This document shows positions 30,548 to 37,301 of a DNA stretch of 37,375 bases, piece by piece. The stretch is from the IMG/VR virus record IMGVR_UViG_3300027659_000092, positions 1-37,375 of that record. One strand, 5' to 3'. The notes under the pieces were generated by a model. The model saw nothing but the letters and a program-made list of their open reading frames with translations, searched no databases and was not told the origin of the DNA. The position numbers and the translations under genes are program-made. The stretch comes from a virus. Position 1 is the first letter of the stretch; each line of letters opens with the position of its first letter.

Positions 30548-30701
30548 GTTTTCTGACAATCTGCATTGCCCTATTGTAGGACATTGCTGCTACTGTATGG
30601 CTGTCTTGCATGACTGGTTCGTCTTTATGGTAATCAGACATTGCCAATCTTTCATGCCATTCCATTTGTTCTTGTAATTCTTTAAGTGCATTACTTAACA
30701 T
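30531..30701 (-). CDS. 56-aa small early protein
   Basis: Reads MLSNALKELQEQMEWHERLA, then 'MSDYHKDEPVMQDSHTVAAM' and a basic end (MQIVRKHADKA). It is helical and charged. It fills the space between the resolvase gene and the primase zinc-finger gene, overlapping both by 11 to 17 bases, in the same style as its neighbours. No family is recognised; it may be a small replication accessory protein. Confidence 0.6.
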   Translation of the reverse strand: MLSNALKELQEQMEWHERLAMSDYHKDEPVMQDSHTVAAMSYNRAMQIVRKHADKA

Positions 30702-31032
30702 CTAATACCTTTCTTAGTAGTTCTACCCACACATGTACGGGCATAGTCGCATACCAATCGGCAGGGTTTCCCCGACCCTTACGCTTGTGCACAACCACGC
30801 CTGTCCATGCCTTGTCATTAGCCATTTCTGTAGCCAACTCTGTGAGCCAACCAGCCAAGTCCATCTTGGCATGATTTTTAATCTCTATTGTGACTCCGGG
30901 GATGCCGGAAACATCCCCTTTGTCTAATGTTGCACCAGCCAAGCGTCTGTCTACATAAGGGAACCATTCCTTGAGGTATTTAACTACATCTCGCTCTGCT
31001 CCTGAGCCTTTGGCTTTGGCTGCACTACTCAT
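30691..31032 (-). CDS. Holliday-junction-resolvase-like PD-(D/E)xK nuclease
   Basis: A 113-aa protein with the nuclease core: 'GSGAERDVVKYLKEWFP' (Glu13 in a helix), 'DKGDVSGIPGVTIEIKN' (GD, then ExK), then 'AGWLTELATEMANDKAWTGV' and 'VVHKRKGRGNPADWYATM'. I recognise this actinophage family, usually called Holliday junction resolvase. It would resolve branched DNA during replication, recombination and packaging. ATGA overlap couples it to the helicase gene. Confidence 0.85.
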   Translation of the reverse strand: MSSAAKAKGSGAERDVVKYLKEWFPYVDRRLAGATLDKGDVSGIPGVTIEIKNHAKMDLAGWLTELATEMANDKAWTGVVVHKRKGRGNPADWYATMPVHVWVELLRKVLDVK

Positions 31033-31847
31033 TGAGTTATCATTTCTACTTGTCGGTAATCACGGACTACATCTTCAAGATACATAGAGCCGGGTTCAAA
31101 TGATAAAGATATATATGTATTGCCAGTATGATCGGCTTTGCCGTATCTATTTTTGACTGGAGCAATACATAAGTAAACATCACTACCTTGCATCATCTGT
31201 CCTACTGTTAGTACCATAGCAGGTATCTGACTGACCATACCTTGTAATGCTGATCGCGGTTGGCAAGGAAAGCCGGGAGCACCTTCCTTTGTATGGTGTA
31301 AAACTAATACACATGCATTGGTATCACGCGCTAGATACTTTAACTCTTTCATAACTGCACGCATACCAGCAAACTCTTCATGCCCATCTATTGCTATGTC
31401 CATAAGATTATCTACTACTATAAGTGTTGGACTTCTACCCCACATAGTTTCAAATGCTGATACTTCTTCATCTAAATCTTTTAGGGTAGGTGATGGTTCA
31501 AATGACCAGTAGAGATGATTGTATTCTTTTAGTATCTCTCCTGCTTTAGTTGGATCTGTCTTTAGTATTTGTTCTGCTACTGATTGATTAATCTTGGATC
31601 GCATAGCAACTAAACGCATTGCCATTGTATGAGCATTGGTATCTGCTGAGAAGTATAGAGTTGGTTGCTTCAATCGTGCTGCTATATGCAACGCAATAGA
31701 AGACTTGCCTGCTCCGGGTGTACCTGCAATTACAGTTACCTCTGCTCGGCGTAGAATAATTCCTTCTCTTTGAAAAGCCTGAAAGGTAGGCGGCAATGGT
31801 TCTCCGCCTACCTCTGGCTTGCCAATACTACGGCGTAGTGTTTTCAT
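31029..31847 (-). CDS. DnaB/RecA-type replicative ATPase (helicase)
   Basis: A 272-aa ATPase of the RecA fold. Walker A is 'AGTPGAGKSS' (residues 41-50), Walker B is 'LIVVDNLMD' (Asp146), and a sensor-like 'VLVLHHTKEG' follows. N-terminal 'GGEPLPPTFQAFQREGIILR' is typical of the start of phage DnaB-type helicase cores. Compared with full DnaB (about 450 aa) the N-terminal primase-interaction domain is absent, as often in actinophages. It may unwind DNA at the fork with the split primase. TAATG overlap with the upstream gene. Confidence 0.8.
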   Translation of the reverse strand: MKTLRRSIGKPEVGGEPLPPTFQAFQREGIILRRAEVTVIAGTPGAGKSSIALHIAARLKQPTLYFSADTNAHTMAMRLVAMRSKINQSVAEQILKTDPTKAGEILKEYNHLYWSFEPSPTLKDLDEEVSAFETMWGRSPTLIVVDNLMDIAIDGHEEFAGMRAVMKELKYLARDTNACVLVLHHTKEGAPGFPCQPRSALQGMVSQIPAMVLTVGQMMQGSDVYLCIAPVKNRYGKADHTGNTYISLSFEPGSMYLEDVVRDYRQVEMITQ

Positions 31848-32299
31848 TACTGCTTAGTTTGATCCGCTTGGAAAGTATTCCAGTCTGGCTGACCTGCCTT
31901 GATATATTGTGTGCCACACTTACTTGGATCACCTTGTTTAGCAGGACAGAAGTGTCCTTTGTATGGTCCAAACTTGCCTGTTAGTCCATGGATACGTGTC
32001 ATTGTACCGTGAGGACACATGCGTGTACCATTTGTAGGAGTACCAGATAGCGGTACTGTTACTGTACTTGTAGCACCTAATGCTGCTGCTGCATATGCTG
32101 CATCTGGTTGTGGTGGTACTGCTGTATTTACTGGTGCGCTTCCACGCACTGCTGTTTCTACTTCTGTTACTGCTTCTACAATTTGTGAGATGTATGCAGT
32201 AAGTGCTGTAAATTCATCAGGTGTTTCACCACGCAAAGTAATTTGCGTACCGCCTGCTGTTTTTAGATTGATGCTGATAGGTGCTTCTGTGCTACTCAT
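31847..32299 (-). CDS. Early protein with C-terminal Cys/His ribbon, unknown
   Basis: ATG 32299 is chosen: AAGGAGG lies four bases upstream and the ATGA overlap with the nuclease gene is typical here; an upstream in-frame start near 32344 lacks this. The 150-aa product starts MSSTEAPISINLKTAGGTQI and has an Ala/Pro/Val-rich linker. The C-terminal ribbon is 'MCPHGTMTRIHGLTGKFGPY' then 'HFCPAKQGDPSKCGTQYI' (two Cys plus Cys/His). It sits between a RecB-like nuclease and the helicase, so a DNA-binding or recombination role is plausible. No firm family. Confidence 0.65.
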   Translation of the reverse strand: MSSTEAPISINLKTAGGTQITLRGETPDEFTALTAYISQIVEAVTEVETAVRGSAPVNTAVPPQPDAAYAAAALGATSTVTVPLSGTPTNGTRMCPHGTMTRIHGLTGKFGPYKGHFCPAKQGDPSKCGTQYIKAGQPDWNTFQADQTKQ

Positions 32300-33072
32300 A
32301 CTTCCTCCTTTAGTTTTTCTGTTAATTTCTTGGTATCTCTCCAAGATCTAACCTTCATTGCCAACTGGATACCTTTCCAGCCTTGTTTGATATCAACAAA
32401 GTGCAAGGTACATTCTCCACTGCCTGCTGGCAAGTGAACAATGATTCCTCTTTCAGTATTGATATCGCCCCAACTGCCACGGGTTGCCGTAGCAGGGTCA
32501 TACGGCAAGCCGTGTGCATACACTGCTAACTGCATGGCAATCTTATGTGGATAACTAATACTACCTGTCTTTAAGTCAGAGATAAACTTCTCTCCTTTGT
32601 ATTCAACTATGCGATCAGGTGTACCAGCAATCTTAAACTTATCTAACACACAGAATTGTTCTATGTGTATGTTAGTAAAGTTTTTAGTTGCTTCATCATA
32701 GGCTTGTATGTCTGCTCTGTAATCTTCTGGTATGACACCAAGGTCTTGTCCTCTATCTAACTTTTCAGTTAGTGTATGTATAGCAGTACCAATAGTTGCT
32801 GCTTGTGTAGCACCTGCTGCTTCCATTGCATCTTCTACTAATTTGTCCATCTCTAATTTGTTTTCTCTTGCTGCACTTGCAGCGAGTAATAGGTCTGGGC
32901 GTAGTGTCAATCCGGCTGCAGCCATACGCAGTTTCCATGCTACTAATGCAGTGCCATCATCTAATGAACCTGCAACTGTAGTAGTGCGTGTGTATGGTAT
33001 TGGCTTACCACCTTTAGGTGGCACAACCATAGGTCTACCGTATCTATCTCTTGCTATCTCTAATTCTGACAT
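32296..33072 (-). CDS. Cas4/RecB-like PD-(D/E)xK exonuclease
   Basis: A 258-aa nuclease. Key motifs are 'GTAIH' (His99), 'AGTPDRIV' (Asp153), 'FISDLKTG' (Asp166, Lys168) and QLAVYAHG (Gln181-Tyr185 region), the signature order of the RecB/Cas4 nuclease group. No iron-sulphur cysteines typical of true Cas4 are seen. It probably serves as a recombination or end-processing exonuclease, in line with its neighbours. ATG follows AAAGGGG, and the promoter/operator-like gap 33073-33151 lies just upstream. Confidence 0.83.
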   Translation of the reverse strand: MSELEIARDRYGRPMVVPPKGGKPIPYTRTTTVAGSLDDGTALVAWKLRMAAAGLTLRPDLLLAASAARENKLEMDKLVEDAMEAAGATQAATIGTAIHTLTEKLDRGQDLGVIPEDYRADIQAYDEATKNFTNIHIEQFCVLDKFKIAGTPDRIVEYKGEKFISDLKTGSISYPHKIAMQLAVYAHGLPYDPATATRGSWGDINTERGIIVHLPAGSGECTLHFVDIKQGWKGIQLAMKVRSWRDTKKLTEKLKEEV

Positions 33073-33091
33073 TGATCCCCTTTAATTAAGG

Positions 33092-33147
33092 CTGGTAGAT
33101 AAACAAGAAGGAGAGTAACTTATTCATCTACCAGCGTATGTATCATA
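33092..33147 (-). promoter_or_regulatory. Inverted repeat and -10-like site before the nuclease gene
   Basis: CTGGTAGAT (33092-33100) and ATCTACCAG (33126-33134) form a perfect 9-bp inverted repeat with a 25-base spacer, in a rare gap of this arm. On the minus strand TATGAT (33142-33147) could be a -10 hexamer just upstream; no good -35 is seen. It could be an operator, attenuator or internal promoter for the replication genes. The role is inferred. Confidence 0.4.
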
Positions 33148-33151
33148 CACC

Positions 33152-33532
33152 TTACCCTTTAGGTGTATTCACATCATTACCGCAATGCGGACAGAAAGTA
33201 TTTTTTCTGCCTTGCTTTTCGGTAATCATTTGGTTGTTTACATGTATTGGATGCATGTAAACTTTACATCTATTGCGTACTGTATTTAGACGCATGATCT
33301 TTTCTGTTTTATGTAAGACAGAAAGTATACCACTTGCATTTCCATGGTGCATACCTGTTTGTTCAGAAAGTTCTTTCCAAGTATAGCCATTAGAATTACT
33401 ATGAAGTAATCGCAATACTTTTAACTGTTCATTTTCTTCACGACCAGAGTAAACATTTTCTTCTGCTCTAGCCTTAGAAGTATCTGTTCCTGACCAGCCT
33501 GCTGTATTGTTGTATGGTAGGGATACGCTCAT
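33152..33532 (-). CDS. Winged-helix regulator with C-terminal zinc ribbon
   Basis: A 126-aa protein starting MSVSLPYNNTAGWSGTDTSK, a motif I know from a phage family. 'EQLKVLRLLHSNSNGYTWKE' then 'LSEQTGMHHGNASGILSVLH' (about 35-75) is a winged-helix domain with MarR-like recognition helix. The C-terminus 'NTFCPHCGNDVNTPKG' is a truncated zinc knuckle (one CxxC). It probably binds DNA and controls early genes; the inverted repeat immediately downstream is a possible target. ATGA overlap with the upstream gene. Confidence 0.75.
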   Translation of the reverse strand: MSVSLPYNNTAGWSGTDTSKARAEENVYSGREENEQLKVLRLLHSNSNGYTWKELSEQTGMHHGNASGILSVLHKTEKIMRLNTVRNRCKVYMHPIHVNNQMITEKQGRKNTFCPHCGNDVNTPKG

Positions 33533-33987
33533 GATCTCTCTTGTTCTAATTCATTTACATGGATATCTTCTACCCATATATCTCCATCTTCATTATGTAA
33601 AGTAAGTTCTATATTATCTTGAATTAATTCTTTTGCAGTTGCTGCATTGTTTGCTTGTAAGCCATTAATTGTAGCATAGATGATAACACTTGCTGACCAT
33701 GAAGTTGATAGTCTTTCAAGTCCAATGTCTTCAAGGAAATCATTTGCAGATTCTCTATCAAGGGTAATTGTTGTTGTATCACTATCGTCCCAGTCCATAT
33801 TACAAAACCATTCTCGTACTTTACTGAGTGAGATATCCCGTTCCGCGATACGCTCTTTAAGTTTTGAGATGAGTCTTTCGAAGTCGTCTGCAGTTGCTTT
33901 GAGTGAGTCATATTCATCTGCTTTCTTTTTATAGGCAATGATTTCACTGGCTGTATACCAGACATCTTCAATCTTAATTACGTCCAT
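33529..33987 (-). CDS. Early protein of unknown function, coiled-coil N-terminus
   Basis: A 152-aa protein with AAGGAG upstream. The N-terminal third is coiled coil (YKKKADEYDSLKATADDFER, then 'LISKLKERIAERDISLSK'). Then comes 'MDWDDSDTTTITLDRESAND' and a beta-rich C-terminus ending 'GDIWVEDIHVNELEQERS'. I do not recognise it. It is coupled to the winged-helix gene. Confidence 0.62.
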   Translation of the reverse strand: MDVIKIEDVWYTASEIIAYKKKADEYDSLKATADDFERLISKLKERIAERDISLSKVREWFCNMDWDDSDTTTITLDRESANDFLEDIGLERLSTSWSASVIIYATINGLQANNAATAKELIQDNIELTLHNEDGDIWVEDIHVNELEQERS

Positions 33988-33996
33988 GATTTCTCC

Positions 33997-34980
33997 TTAT
34001 GCTGTTAGTAGTGCTAGTGCTTTGGTTTTAACTTTGTCACTGGTGCCTGACAAGGCGTTTACTGCTCTACGATTGTCATTAGTACCTGCAAAATGGTCAG
34101 CGTATTCAATTACTGCTTGCCATAGTCCGAATGCAGTACCTCTAATGTTTTCTTGGGTAGGTGATTCTGTATAGATATCATATGCACGCTCACGTGCAGT
34201 AGTTGCTATTGTATGTTGACGCTTTTGTCCTTGGTTGAGTAAATGATAAGGACTATTGGCTACCTCTGCAGGTAGTGTCCATACTTTTTCAAAGAAATCC
34301 CGTGCTTGTTTATGTGATTTCTCTATGCCTAGTAATGCATCTGCTGTGAGTTGATACTCATTAACTGCATCATATGTTAGTTTAATAATGTTGCGGATAT
34401 CATCAACAGATAACTTAGAGTTACTTGTATGCTTCATCCTGTAGGTATATGAATTGTATCTTTTGTTTGAGATCAAGCCATTGATTTGATTAGAACAAAA
34501 CAATCGCTCAATGATTGGCTTGATTGCTACTGATGCTGAACCATCATGCGAGGTTCTGACCAGCAGAAACGCTGCATGTGGGTCATTGGCTACCTCAATA
34601 CCTTTAGGTATTTCAAGCACCATCCATACACTAGCACCACCATTATATTCACCTGCTGCTGCATATCGTGCATCTCCTGAATCAACGAGAGTATCTAGTG
34701 CACTAAATACTTCCATGTTTTGCACAACTTTATACTTGTGACCGACTACACCAATAACTTTATTCTCATCACCTAATCTGAGTACTGCTTTTCTATTTGC
34801 TATTGGATAGTAATCTGTTACTGCTTCGTAATCATTTACTTGATTAGTAACATAGGATTGTATGTCTGTTAGTTTAACAGTCCAATCTAATCCTGCTTGT
34901 TCTGCTGCGTATGCTGCTGAAGTAGCATTAACTGCTACTCCAGCCTTAACCCATGCTGATTTGTTTATAGTTGTTGTCAT
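33997..34980 (-). CDS. DUF932 phage/plasmid-like protein
   Basis: A 327-aa protein matching the DUF932 family. Recognisable parts are 'VTDYYPIANRKAVLRLGDEN', 'VIGVVGHKYKVVQNMEVFSA', 'GGASVWMVLEIPKGIEV', 'RTSHDGSASVAIKPIIERLF' and 'CSNQINGLIS'. The family is widespread on phages and plasmids; its function is unknown, with roles in replication or recombination suggested. AAGGAG precedes ATG. Length is normal for the family. Confidence 0.86.
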   Translation of the reverse strand: MTTTINKSAWVKAGVAVNATSAAYAAEQAGLDWTVKLTDIQSYVTNQVNDYEAVTDYYPIANRKAVLRLGDENKVIGVVGHKYKVVQNMEVFSALDTLVDSGDARYAAAGEYNGGASVWMVLEIPKGIEVANDPHAAFLLVRTSHDGSASVAIKPIIERLFCSNQINGLISNKRYNSYTYRMKHTSNSKLSVDDIRNIIKLTYDAVNEYQLTADALLGIEKSHKQARDFFEKVWTLPAEVANSPYHLLNQGQKRQHTIATTARERAYDIYTESPTQENIRGTAFGLWQAVIEYADHFAGTNDNRRAVNALSGTSDKVKTKALALLTA

Positions 34981-34992
34981 TATTTCTCCTTG

Positions 34993-35409
34993 TTAGAGAT
35001 ACTTTGCTATTTGATTCATGGTTGAAGTATTAACTGTTGGTTCATCTGTCATGCGTAGAATTGATAAAGCATTTCTGATCTCTTCTTTCATTTCATCATA
35101 ACTATGCTGACGGATAACCTCAAAATCTTTTTGAGGTTCAGCAAGGAAACTTCCCTCTTTTGCAATGATGTCAAAATCAATATTGAGAGTGTTGTTCCAG
35201 TTGCGATAGTTTATGCGTATGTTTTCAGCCTTTGAGAAGTTAGCAACAGCCCATTTACTAATTTCCTTGCGCCACGCTTCTATTGCTTTCTGATACTTTG
35301 CTTCTAGTGCTTCTTGTGAAGTGTAATCTTTTTCTAGTTTTACTAGACGAGCCTCTAATGCTTTGATTACTTTTGGTGTTGCTACTTTTACTGTAATTGC
35401 TTTACTCAT
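34993..35409 (-). CDS. Early helical protein, unknown function
   Basis: ATG 35409 is chosen: GGAG lies six bases upstream; other in-frame starts (ATG 35415, TTG 35421) are too close to that site. The 138-aa product starts MSKAITVKVATPKVIKALEA and has a long charged helix (ARLVKLEKDYTSQEALEAKY). The middle is beta-rich ('IRINYRNWNNTLNIDFDI') and the end helical. I have the impression that similar proteins sit near DUF932 genes in actinophages. Function unknown. Overlaps the DUF4192-like gene by 8 bases. Confidence 0.62.
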   Translation of the reverse strand: MSKAITVKVATPKVIKALEARLVKLEKDYTSQEALEAKYQKAIEAWRKEISKWAVANFSKAENIRINYRNWNNTLNIDFDIIAKEGSFLAEPQKDFEVIRQHSYDEMKEEIRNALSILRMTDEPTVNTSTMNQIAKYL

Positions 35410-35845
35410 TGTCATCTCCAAAGATTTCTGCTTCTACTTTAGGGTGTAGTTCTGCTCTCATTTTAGGTAACATTTCACTTATGTTCCAGTCAGATTGTCT
35501 AACTCTATTAAGCAACAATGCTAAACTATAATCTCCTACCATTTCTAACAGTGCATCACCTTCATCTAACTTGCCCATTTCAAAGCATACAGTTGCAAGG
35601 ATAGTAGCAGGTGCTAACTTATCTTCACCTTCTGCACGATTAGTAACCCATGCCCATGCTTTGTAGTAATGCTCAAGATTGTTAGCATTAGTAAGTCCCA
35701 GTGCATAGTCACGTACAGTTACATTGTCTTTCATTACTGTTAATACATTTTCAATCAGAGGTTCATTAGCACACTCACTTGGGAATGAACGAATAAATAT
35801 TTCTGCTTGAACTGCTGCTGCTTTATCATTTGTTAGTGTTAACAT
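35402..35845 (-). CDS. DUF4192-like protein
   Basis: A 147-aa protein ('MLTLTNDKAAAVQAEIFIRS' start). The C-terminal part 'APATILATVCFEMGKLDEGD' followed by 'ALLEMVGDYSLALLLNRV' matches the end of the actinobacterial DUF4192 family ('la..a...G....A...le.al..dp.y.la.ll'). Full-length DUF4192 proteins are larger, so this would be a short version. The family is mostly actinobacterial and phage-borne, supporting the host inference. The function is unknown. Confidence 0.65.
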   Translation of the reverse strand: MLTLTNDKAAAVQAEIFIRSFPSECANEPLIENVLTVMKDNVTVRDYALGLTNANNLEHYYKAWAWVTNRAEGEDKLAPATILATVCFEMGKLDEGDALLEMVGDYSLALLLNRVRQSDWNISEMLPKMRAELHPKVEAEIFGDDNE

Positions 35846-36011
35846 GTTCTTCTCCTTTTGTTATTGTTAGTAGTTGTGTACCTTCCCATGACCAGTCATA
35901 ACTTGTGTCATGTTTTAGCGTTTTTGTTACTTTGCGCAATGCAGCATCATCATCATCTGCACGAACAAAGAACTCTATGTTTACTACATACATATTTTGT
36001 TTTAATACCAT
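35826..36011 (-). CDS. Small ferredoxin-like-fold early protein, unknown
   Basis: ATG 36011 is chosen (GGAG nine bases upstream); upstream in-frame starts fall inside the transglycosylase gene. The 61-aa protein reads MVLKQNMYVVNIEFFVRADD then 'DDAALRKVTKTLKHDTSYDW' and 'EGTQLLTITKGEEHVNTNK'. Its beta-alpha-beta pattern resembles a small ferredoxin-like fold. No function can be assigned. Overlaps its neighbours by 10 and 20 bases. Confidence 0.58.
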   Translation of the reverse strand: MVLKQNMYVVNIEFFVRADDDDAALRKVTKTLKHDTSYDWSWEGTQLLTITKGEEHVNTNK

Positions 36012-36436
36012 TTGTGTTTTCTCCAATGCGACCAAGCGATTGAGGGTTTGGTATATCTATGTTCGATATACGACAGCCCTCGCTCGATCTGTGCGGGGGC
36101 TGGAGTTCCCTTTTTTGTCTTTAACATTTGTGCAATTCCATATGCTGACGAGTTAGGGTTGTCAGAAGTATGATCCCAATTAGATTCTTTAGTCCAGAGT
36201 TTTACTAGTGCTTTGTACTCTGACTTACCCCAGTCTGGATACATGGTGGACATTATTGTCCACGCATATATTTTAGATAACTGGCGTGTCCATTTGATAC
36301 TTGGATCTTTGAGTGATTGACACTTGATTTGATCTGCTACTGCTACAGCATATGCTTCTGTAGGACTGACAAAGATGTTACCTATAAATAGATATAGTGA
36401 TGTTAATACTGACCATACTTTTTTATGTGTACTCAT
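36002..36436 (-). CDS. Exported lysozyme/transglycosylase-like protein
   Basis: A 144-aa protein with an N-terminal signal peptide: basic start (MSTHKKVW), hydrophobic core (SVLTSLYLFIGNIFV) and a likely cleavage site after 'TEAYA' (residue 30). The mature part has 'ALVKLWTKESNWDHTSDNPN' (Glu84 as the probable acid) followed by 'SSAYGIAQML', the ESnW...NP.SSAYGIAQ signature of SLT/lysozyme-like transglycosylases. It would cut peptidoglycan outside the membrane. It lies in the early arm, ten kilobases from the endolysin, so it is not a simple lysis gene. Confidence 0.82.
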   Translation of the reverse strand: MSTHKKVWSVLTSLYLFIGNIFVSPTEAYAVAVADQIKCQSLKDPSIKWTRQLSKIYAWTIMSTMYPDWGKSEYKALVKLWTKESNWDHTSDNPNSSAYGIAQMLKTKKGTPAPAQIERGLSYIEHRYTKPSIAWSHWRKHKWY

Positions 36437-36444
36437 TGTTGCTC

Positions 36445-36696
36445 CTATTCTGGAATAGATTCTTCCAGTTGTCGTTTATATTCTGCATCTGGGTCATATT
36501 CTATTTCTACTTCATGTAGATCTAGATATTCTGTTTGCCCATTCTTCCACTTACCTTTCATGTTTGGCAAGTCTTCTAATTGTATGTTGCCATTTTGTAA
36601 GTCTTCAAAGTATTCAGTTGCTGAACTAATATGTGCAGCGTCAAATGAAACATGTGAAGTACTCTCGTCATACCATAAGAAACTGTAGCGTGGCAT
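36445..36696 (-). CDS. Small early protein, unknown
   Basis: An 83-aa protein with AAGGAG upstream. It reads MPRYSFLWYDESTSHVSFDA, then 'AHISSATEYFEDLQNGNIQL' and an acidic end (EIEYDPDAEYKRQLEESIPE). Mixed strand and helix with an acidic tail. No motif. It ends just before the ribosome site of the exported transglycosylase gene. Confidence 0.58.
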   Translation of the reverse strand: MPRYSFLWYDESTSHVSFDAAHISSATEYFEDLQNGNIQLEDLPNMKGKWKNGQTEYLDLHEVEIEYDPDAEYKRQLEESIPE

Positions 36697-36698
36697 TT

Positions 36699-36887
36699 TT
36701 ATTCTCCTTTTTGATTAAATTGTAACTTGTTTTTTACTTGTTGTCTATCAACAAAATACTCCCAAGTATGCTCACCTCTAATAATTTGTATTACTTGATA
36801 AGCATAAACAAGGGCATTGTGTCCTGCGTAATGCATAGAGTTGATCCCAAGTTGATGTACAGAATCTATTATTTTTTCATTATCCAT
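36699..36887 (-). CDS. Small early protein, unknown
   Basis: A 62-aa protein reading MDNEKIIDSVHQLGINSMHY, then 'AGHNALVYAYQVIQIIRGEH' and a Gln/Lys-rich end. Helical with a hydrophobic middle, but probably not a membrane helix. It lies between two short genes with spacings of one or two bases. No family is recognised. Confidence 0.52.
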   Translation of the reverse strand: MDNEKIIDSVHQLGINSMHYAGHNALVYAYQVIQIIRGEHTWEYFVDRQQVKNKLQFNQKGE

Positions 36888-36888
36888 T

Positions 36889-37068
36889 TTAGAATGGTTT
36901 CCTTACATGATGTAGTACGCACTCTTGACGCATACGAGTGTTAGTTATGTGCAATAAGTTATATTTATTTAGCAACCTTCTGTGTGCTGTGTATGACATG
37001 ATAATTACAAACAGAGATCCTGCTAGTGCAATTATTAGTGCTATTAGCGTTCCGGTATCTAAATACAT
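36889..37068 (-). CDS. Small single-pass membrane protein
   Basis: A 59-aa protein, first gene of the leftward operon in this window, with AGGAG five bases before the ATG. A transmembrane helix (TLIALIIALAGSLFVIIMSY, residues 7-26) is followed by a basic cytoplasmic tail (AHRRLLNKYNLLHITNTRMR and on). Possibly a host-membrane effector or superinfection-exclusion protein. That is inference from topology and early position; no family is recognised. Confidence 0.62.
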   Translation of the reverse strand: MYLDTGTLIALIIALAGSLFVIIMSYTAHRRLLNKYNLLHITNTRMRQECVLHHVRKPF

Positions 37069-37248
37069 GGCTTCTCCTTTGTAGGTTAGTTAGTAATTGG
37101 GGACTTGTTAGTAGCATTCGATTACCTTCCTCAGGCGGAAAGTTTGTGTTGGGCGAGTACTACTGAGGGTGGTGGTTATCGTTGGCGATTTTGCCTAACG
37201 ATAATAATAGATAGAAAGCAGGCTATTGCCTGCTTACCAAGCCTTATC
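37069..37248. other. Non-coding, hairpin-rich intergenic stretch
   Basis: A gap of about 230 bases (to 37301) without a credible gene. It contains CCTCAG/CTGAGG with a long loop, TATCGTT-GGC pairing with GCC-T-AACGATA (one bulge), and a perfect 8-bp hairpin AAGCAGGC/GCCTGCTT (37216-37223 with 37228-37235, loop TATT). The promoter of the leftward operon should lie here, but I see no convincing -35/-10 pair. It could also hold a small RNA. Confidence 0.45.
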
Positions 37249-37289
37249 AAAAAAAAATACAGGAGTAGGCTGTGTGCCTACTCCTGTAT
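37249..37289 (-). terminator. Strong intrinsic terminator for a minus-strand gene at the right edge
   Basis: A perfect 14-bp stem, ATACAGGAGTAGGC (37257-37270) with GCCTACTCCTGTAT (37276-37289) and loop TGTGT, is followed on the minus strand by nine T's (A-run 37249-37257). It terminates the gene ending at 37302, so the leftward operon that follows must have its own promoter. Confidence 0.9.
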
Positions 37290-37301
37290 AGTTTGTGTTG
37301 G

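Noticed and set aside
32296-33072. True CRISPR Cas4
   Set aside because: The nuclease motifs fit, but the iron-sulphur cysteines are lacking and no array or other cas gene exists nearby; RecB-like phage nuclease is the better call.
32019-34174. Plus-strand frames (32019, 32732, 33680, 33938) opposite early genes
   Set aside because: Each is covered by a minus-strand gene with motifs or ribosome sites; composition is Ser/Val/Ala mirror sequence.
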